From Bacteroidota bacterium (GTDB lineage: Bacteria; Bacteroidota; Bacteroidia; B-17B0; Aurantibacillaceae), in the NCBI GenBank assembly GCA_016194985.1, contig JACQAK010000039.1, forward strand, positions 1 to 64,000: a DNA stretch of 64,000 nt. Reading direction: 5' to 3'. Below, one piece after another: positions 58,381-64,000 of the stretch (its first letter is position 1; each line of letters opens with the position of its first letter). The translations under genes and the position numbers were made by a program. A model generated the notes under the pieces. It saw only the letters and a list, made by a program, of their open reading frames with translations. It was not told where the DNA came from and did not search any database.

Positions 58381-59283
58381 TTAATCCACTGAAATATAAT
58401 CTTTACTATAATATACACCTTTAGCTTCTTTTTCTAATTGCAGGATCAGATCATTGGCTAAAGAGCTTGCTCCAAAACGGAACCACTTATTATCCAGCCA
58501 GGCACTGCCTACAGTTTCGTGTAACATCACTAAGTATTGTAAGGCGCCTTTTGCCGTGCTGATACCACCGGCAGGTTTCATCCCCACCATGATCCCCGTT
58601 TTATAATAATAATCTTTTATAGCATCTAGCATCACCAGGGTAACAGGCATGGTTGCTGCTACTCCGATTTTACCGGTAGATGTTTTAATAAAATCCGCTC
58701 CTGCATAAATAGCTATATCGCTTGCGCGGCGAACATTATCTAAAGTAGAGATCTCTCCGGTTTCGAAAATAACTTTCAGGCGGGCATTGTATTTATGTGT
58801 CAGATCTTTGATAGCAGCAATTTCATCAAATACAAAATTATAGTTCCCTTTCAAAAACTCACCACGACTAATTACCATATCAATCTCGTCAGCACCATTA
58901 TCCAAAGCAAATTTGGTATCCAGTAATTTGATTTGCATGGTGGAATTACCGCTTGGAAACGCTGTTGATACCGAAGCAACTTTTACCTGACTCCCTTTTA
59001 ACGCATCTTTGGCTGTTTTTACCATCGTGGGATACACACACACGGCTGCTGTTGTTGGCAAGTCGGGCAAAGCAATATGCGGATGCATGGCTTTGTAACA
59101 CATTTGAATTACTTTTCCTTCAGTATCTTTTCCTTCCAGCGTTGTTAAATCTATCATGTTCAGTGCAAGTTTCAAAGCCTGCACTTTACTTCCTTTTTTA
59201 ATACTGCGTGTATTAAAACGAGCCACTCTTTCCTCTATTCCTACTTGATCAATAGTTGGGCTGTTTCTAAAATCGTATGCCAT
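58381..59283 (-). CDS. deoC: Deoxyribose-phosphate aldolase
   Basis: AAVCVYPTMV, STAFPSGNSTMQIKLLDTKFALDNGADEIDMVISRGEFLKG, KVIFETGEI, GADFIKTSTGKIGVAAT, GMKPAGGIST. Confidence 0.93.
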   Translation of the reverse strand: MAYDFRNSPTIDQVGIEERVARFNTRSIKKGSKVQALKLALNMIDLTTLEGKDTEGKVIQMCYKAMHPHIALPDLPTTAAVCVYPTMVKTAKDALKGSQVKVASVSTAFPSGNSTMQIKLLDTKFALDNGADEIDMVISRGEFLKGNYNFVFDEIAAIKDLTHKYNARLKVIFETGEISTLDNVRRASDIAIYAGADFIKTSTGKIGVAATMPVTLVMLDAIKDYYYKTGIMVGMKPAGGISTAKGALQYLVMLHETVGSAWLDNKWFRFGASSLANDLILQLEKEAKGVYYSKDYISVD

Positions 59284-59478
59284 GTTAATGTTTATTAAAA
59301 CAGGTTATTTAGGTCAAAAGTAAGATATTTAATTGTATTTTTAAATTCTAAATTTGGAAGATCCGGAGTTGTTAAAATAACGTAGTTCCTTTTGAAATAA
59401 TTGACATAAATGGATAGAGTTAGTTTAACAGAAATAGTGTAAAGCTGTTGACGGAGTTCTTCAAATAAGGAATATTTA

Positions 59479-60720
59479 ATGTTTGCACTTTGCGATAAAA
59501 TAATTTCGAAAAACAAATTGAAACCACACAGAAAGCTGTTTGGAAAATACAACTATTCCGCTTTCGAAGAAGTTAATGCTATTCCTGAAACAGATTGGAA
59601 CACCGCTATCAAAGATCATAACGTATTTTTGTCCTATGCTTACCTAGGCCTCATACACCAACAAAAAACAGAGAGCTTCCGCTTTCGATATGTGATTGTA
59701 TATAACCGTCAAACACCCATTGGCGTGTTATATTTTCAGATCAATGACTTTTCTGCTTCATTATTTGGGGAATTGATTTCTCAGCAAATAAGCGAACTGC
59801 AAAGTAAACGAGCCTCTGTTTTCCAAAAATACATTAAGCATAATGAGAACGAAACAATCATGCGCTTGGTAACCTGTGGCAACAATTTTATCAGTGGCGA
59901 ACATGGATTCTTTATCAATATCAATAACAAAAAAACAATTTTTAAAATTGTGGAAGGGGTAATTGATGCGGTAGCCCGAGAAGAAAAGCTAAGAGGAAAA
60001 ATATCCGCTATTTTAGTAAAAGACTTTTATGAAGAAGGCTTTGGCGATAAAGATTGTTGGTATTGTACAAAGTTTATTCATTTCAATGTAGAACCAAATA
60101 TGATTATTGATTTGCCGCAAGGCTTGTCAAACCTTTCAGACTACACAGCGCATTTCTCTAAAAAATACAGAAACAGGGCAAAGCATATTTTAAAAGCAAG
60201 TTCGACACTCACCAAAAAGAGATTGAGTCCGGCCGATGTGATCAAATATAACGATACAATGTATGAACTCTATACTCAGGTATTTAATCATGCTAAATTT
60301 AAGCTTGCGCATTTATCTAAGAATTACTTTAAGGATGTTGTCTCCACACAAGCCAATTTGTTTTACATAGATGCCTGGTTTAAAGATGAACAAATGGTAT
60401 CGTTTGCAAGCGGCTTTTATTTAACCAACGAAATTGAAGCACATTATATAGGGTTTAATTATGAACTCAATAAAGAATTTGATTTATATCAAACCATTCT
60501 TTACAGTTACATTGAAGAAGCAATAAGGGCAAATAAGCAAAGAATTAATTTGGGTCGTACGGCCTCCGAAATTAAAAGCACAGTTGGTGCAAAAGCACAT
60601 GAGCTTATCTGTTATATTAAGCCACAAAATACGGTATCAAAACTAATATTGAAACCCTTTATGCAGTTTTTGCAGCCAACCGATTGGGTTCCAAGAAACC
60701 CATTTAAAGATGAAGCATAA
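59479..60720 (+). CDS. GNAT/FemAB-like acetyltransferase family protein
   Basis: FSKKYRNRAKHILKAS, VSFASGFYLTNEIEAHYIGFNYELN, INLGRTASEIKSTVGAKAHELICYIKPQN. Confidence 0.6.
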   Translation: MFALCDKIISKNKLKPHRKLFGKYNYSAFEEVNAIPETDWNTAIKDHNVFLSYAYLGLIHQQKTESFRFRYVIVYNRQTPIGVLYFQINDFSASLFGELISQQISELQSKRASVFQKYIKHNENETIMRLVTCGNNFISGEHGFFININNKKTIFKIVEGVIDAVAREEKLRGKISAILVKDFYEEGFGDKDCWYCTKFIHFNVEPNMIIDLPQGLSNLSDYTAHFSKKYRNRAKHILKASSTLTKKRLSPADVIKYNDTMYELYTQVFNHAKFKLAHLSKNYFKDVVSTQANLFYIDAWFKDEQMVSFASGFYLTNEIEAHYIGFNYELNKEFDLYQTILYSYIEEAIRANKQRINLGRTASEIKSTVGAKAHELICYIKPQNTVSKLILKPFMQFLQPTDWVPRNPFKDEA

Positions 60721-60751
60721 AAAAAGCAGGAATTTAAATCCCTGCTTTTTG
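60720..60751. terminator. Intrinsic terminator between convergent genes
   Basis: AAAAAAAGCAGGgatt-type hairpin: AAAAAAGCAGGAATTTAAATCCCTGCTTTTTG. Confidence 0.75.
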
Positions 60752-60770
60752 ATTTCAATACGATATACAA

Positions 60771-61265
60771 TTAATCGTCTGTTGGATCCGGAGCCTTTTT
60801 AGCAGCCGCTTTTTTTGGCTTTATTTTTTTAGGCCATAACACATTAATTAATTCGTTATGTACAGTGATCATTGATTCGCTGATACCATTTACGATATCC
60901 ACATCTTTATTGGAGTTGTTTTTCCAGGTACGTAATACTTCTTCTTCGGTATTATCTTCTTTAATAATATAGAATTTAACTAATTTTTTCTGGCGTACTT
61001 CTGCTTTTCCGCTCCAGCAATTGGCTTTAGAGCCAATACGGGAAGTAATGATCACATCTGTATAAACACCATCTTCTACTTCGTCGGCACCACGTTCATC
61101 AAATTTCTGGGACCATTTATTGTAACAGGTCAATTCTCTTGGTTCTTCCGTTTGAGCCTGTACTTGAATTGTTGTTGAAGATATAGCAAATGCTAAAAGT
61201 AATTTTTTAATCATGGGTTTGTTTTTTCGAAACATAAATATATAATATATCACATGTAAAGGCAA
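60771..61265 (-). CDS. Hypothetical secreted protein (start probably MIKKLLLAF, near 61214)
   Basis: Signal peptide MIKKLLLAFAISSTTIQVQAQ; no family recognised. Confidence 0.6.
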   Translation of the reverse strand: MPLHVIYYIFMFRKNKPMIKKLLLAFAISSTTIQVQAQTEEPRELTCYNKWSQKFDERGADEVEDGVYTDVIITSRIGSKANCWSGKAEVRQKKLVKFYIIKEDNTEEEVLRTWKNNSNKDVDIVNGISESMITVHNELINVLWPKKIKPKKAAAKKAPDPTDD

Positions 61266-61337
61266 ATATTTTACGGCAATAATAAAAAATTATTTATATG
61301 AAGGCAGAATGATTTGAAAAAGAACTTGTTTTTTTGA

Positions 61338-63002
61338 TTACTTCACGATAATTAATTTAAATTTCTCTTTTTGATTTATAGATGAACTGTTTGCAAAAAG
61401 CTGACTGGATTTTTCATCTACACTGACATATTTCCCATTTGTTGCTTGCAAGGCGATAATATCGTTAGAGAGCTTTATTAACTTAAATAGTTCCCATGAG
61501 CCGGCATTTAATCTTGTGGCTGTCATTTCGCATTTATTATTAAGTTCGGTGGATATAAATTTATTGGCATGAGAATAGAGAAGTACATGTTCTTGATCCA
61601 ATTTTACCATTGAGAATGTTTCCCAAAGCCCTACATTATCTCTGTTAACTACTAAGGTATTATTTATGTTTTCGTCTGCGCAAACAAATTTTCGATTAAA
61701 AGAAGATTGTAAATTAAACGTTATTCGTTCATCCCATTTATGCTGAGCTTCAATTCGTATCAAAGAGCCTGTTTCTTGTTGTTTAGATTGAGCTTCTTTG
61801 GTTAGTTTTTCCATTAAAGAGGGTAGTAAGGGTATAGATTTAGCAATCTCATCTACCATAGTGTTTGAACTATTATTAAGGTAGTAATCAGCAACACCAA
61901 AAGGGAAAGTCTCAAAATTGCTAATATTACTTATTAAAATAACATAATTGGAACTATTTAGTTCCCCTATTATATCAAGGTCTTTTAGTGGGATGCCCGG
62001 CGCCTCATTTATAGGAAAGGATGTGGTTGAGAAGTAATACCAGTATTTTGAATCATCCGAAAGAATATATTTTAGAGCGTTTTGATCTTTGATTTGCCAG
62101 AAATAACTATCACCAATAATGATGGCTTTTGGACGGTAATTAGTTTTACTGGACTCTATAAATTGATGTCTGGGGTAAACATATTGTGCCTGACCTAAGC
62201 TGAATAATAGATTTAGAGGACCTTCGAAATCAGCGTCTGCACCTCTGGCGGTATCTGAAAATTCGACATCCAAAGGAGTATATTTTGGAATGGGTCTTGG
62301 TGTTGTTTTTTCGATATAATGCACTAATGTATCTTGCGCAATTGATGCACCATAAGTAGACCAATGAAATCCTGTTTTTGTAAACAAAGGATAAGGGCTG
62401 GTAGGTTTTAATTGCCTGAAGTAGGCACAGTAGTCAATAACCGGAATATTTCGTTTTTTGAAGCCTTCAATAAAATCTTTATAATCAGTCTGCGTTTTAG
62501 GAGGGCTATTTAAATAGGGTCTTGGAAGGTATTCCGGAATAACACTTTCTTTTGAAGGCGCTATTAGCACCAAAAAATGACCCCCATGTTTCTCCACTCC
62601 GTTTTTCAAAAACTCTATTTTATCAAGCGTTGCATTATTTTTTTCCGAACCATTATATGCAATTCCTAAGGTTCGTTTGGTAGAGCCCAAACTGAATATA
62701 AAATCGTCTTTCCCGGCAATATTATCAGAGATGCTAAGCTCATGAAAAAGCAGGTAGTTTATGCTGTTTTTCATTTTCACAAAAAAAGGTCTGAATCCAA
62801 AATCAAAATTTTCATAATCTTCAACCTGTTTTTGAAACGCCAGTGTTTTTACAGAATCAAGAGAAAAATGAGGACGTTCGGGTTTAATATATGCCCCTTT
62901 TAATTCAGATTCTTTAAATAGTTTAAAGCGTTGCTGGATAATAGGTACCCAAAGCACAGCAAAAAACATCACAAATAGTCCTATTTTAAAACCTTGCCGC
63001 AT
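61338..63002 (-). CDS. DHHW/AlgJ-AlgX-like SGNH O-acetylation protein with C-terminal fascin-like beta-trefoil domain
   Basis: HFLVLIAPSKESVIPEYLP, FTKTGFHWSTYGASIAQDTLV, AIIIGDSYFWQI; C-terminal repeats RKFVCADENINNT / ANKFISTELNN / NGKYVSVDEKSSQ. Confidence 0.75.
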   Translation of the reverse strand: MRQGFKIGLFVMFFAVLWVPIIQQRFKLFKESELKGAYIKPERPHFSLDSVKTLAFQKQVEDYENFDFGFRPFFVKMKNSINYLLFHELSISDNIAGKDDFIFSLGSTKRTLGIAYNGSEKNNATLDKIEFLKNGVEKHGGHFLVLIAPSKESVIPEYLPRPYLNSPPKTQTDYKDFIEGFKKRNIPVIDYCAYFRQLKPTSPYPLFTKTGFHWSTYGASIAQDTLVHYIEKTTPRPIPKYTPLDVEFSDTARGADADFEGPLNLLFSLGQAQYVYPRHQFIESSKTNYRPKAIIIGDSYFWQIKDQNALKYILSDDSKYWYYFSTTSFPINEAPGIPLKDLDIIGELNSSNYVILISNISNFETFPFGVADYYLNNSSNTMVDEIAKSIPLLPSLMEKLTKEAQSKQQETGSLIRIEAQHKWDERITFNLQSSFNRKFVCADENINNTLVVNRDNVGLWETFSMVKLDQEHVLLYSHANKFISTELNNKCEMTATRLNAGSWELFKLIKLSNDIIALQATNGKYVSVDEKSSQLFANSSSINQKEKFKLIIVK

Positions 63003-63005
63003 GGA

Positions 63006-64000
63006 TTAAAATTTAAAGTAGATAAAAGGATTAAAGTCGCTGGATGTTATCTCCCCAACACAAATACCTAAGCTAAGGATAATACATAAGATAGTTAAAA
63101 CAGTTCGCTTAAAACTAAAATTAAGAGGAGAGTCATCTGACTCTGTTATTTTTAATTTATAGAATAAAGGAATAAAGGATAGGATAACGGCTACCCCTAA
63201 AATGGAAAGCAAATGGTTAGAAAAAAAAGATTCTTTGAATGTGAAAGAAAACATTTTTTTAAAGAAACTCATTGCTTGTTGGATATTTTGAGAACGGAAT
63301 AGTACCCAACCAAGTGTAACGACAAAAAATGTAAATAATACACGAAAGAAGGCCCCTATTTTTGAGGTAAGCTTGAGAAGAAATAAGCGTTCTATTGCCA
63401 GAAAAAAACCATGATAAGCCCCCCATAAAATAAAGCTCCATTCGGCCCCATGCCAAAACCCCGAGATTAAAAAAACCACCCATAAATTAGTCCAATAGCC
63501 ATATCCGAGTACCCCGAAAAGTCAAAATAAATTTGCATGGTATAGGTAATAGCACCCATCCAGGACAATACAAAATCCAACTCATCGGCCTGTAAGGCAA
63601 AAATACGATCAGCTTCTTTACCTAATACATTAGCAATTAATACCTTTTTTGCTAATCCAATCGAAAAACGTAAAAATCCTAATAAGACTTCGTCAACATT
63701 AAATTTTTTATCTCTTCCCTGAATCTGGTCGGAAATTTCATTGTACCTAATAATTGGTCCTGCAATCAATTGAGGGAATAGTAATATGTACAATGCATAA
63801 TCTGATATTTTTTTCATAGGAGGCTTTACGCCCCGGTATACATCAATAATGAAACTTAATTGATGGAATGTAAAAAATGAAATACCTATCGGCAACGCAA
63901 TTCGTAATATGTGTATTGGATTTATACCTAACATACCAAAAAGAACATTGGCATTATCAATAAAGAAATTGGCATATTTAAAATATAATAAAAGGGATAG
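63006..64000 (-). pseudogene. MBOAT family O-acyltransferase (AlgI-like), partial at window edge; internal deletion with frame change near 63475-63490
   Basis: Upstream frame: ALPIGISFFTFHQLSFIIDVYRG...IYFDFSGYSDMAIGL; downstream frame: NLWVVFLISGFWHGAEWSFILWGAYHGFF; segment between is missing and frames differ. Confidence 0.87.

Overview
This is a chromosomal segment of a Bacteroidota genome: T9SS/gliding-type C-terminal domains, Alternative Complex III, TAnnTTTG-type promoter, TonB receptor. It holds about 47 credible genes, no rRNA or tRNA that I could recognise, and no CRISPR array. Main blocks: feoB 3' end; TPR glycosyltransferase-like protein; cysQ; enoyl-CoA hydratase; 3-hydroxyanthranilate dioxygenase; a large gliding-associated adhesin-like protein; an Alternative Complex III (actABCDEF) plus cytochrome oxidase (ctaC, ctaD) operon; ACMSD-like amidohydrolase; hutU; two paralogous histidine kinases flanking a photolyase, with one response regulator; a c-type-cytochrome/DUF5777/YceI module; DUF2271, TonB receptor, Cus-like RND efflux and ApbE; leuS; a deoC/ALDH/pseudo-ALDH cluster containing a GxxExxY gene flanked by inverted repeats; and an O-acetylation (DHHW/MBOAT) locus. 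The most notable signals are: (i) a palindromic repeat inserted in frame inside the leuS ORF ([18 protein letters not shown]); (ii) five otherwise intact genes with lesions, namely three internal deletions that change frame (ctaD, tolC-like, MBOAT) and two single in-frame stops (gliding protein, GDPD); (iii) a GxxExxY gene bracketed by AACCGCAAAG-ended inverted-repeat elements between two ALDH-family genes; (iv) a probable split, ALDH16-like pair of catalytic and catalytically dead ALDH. All family assignments come from reading motifs by eye; no database search was run.
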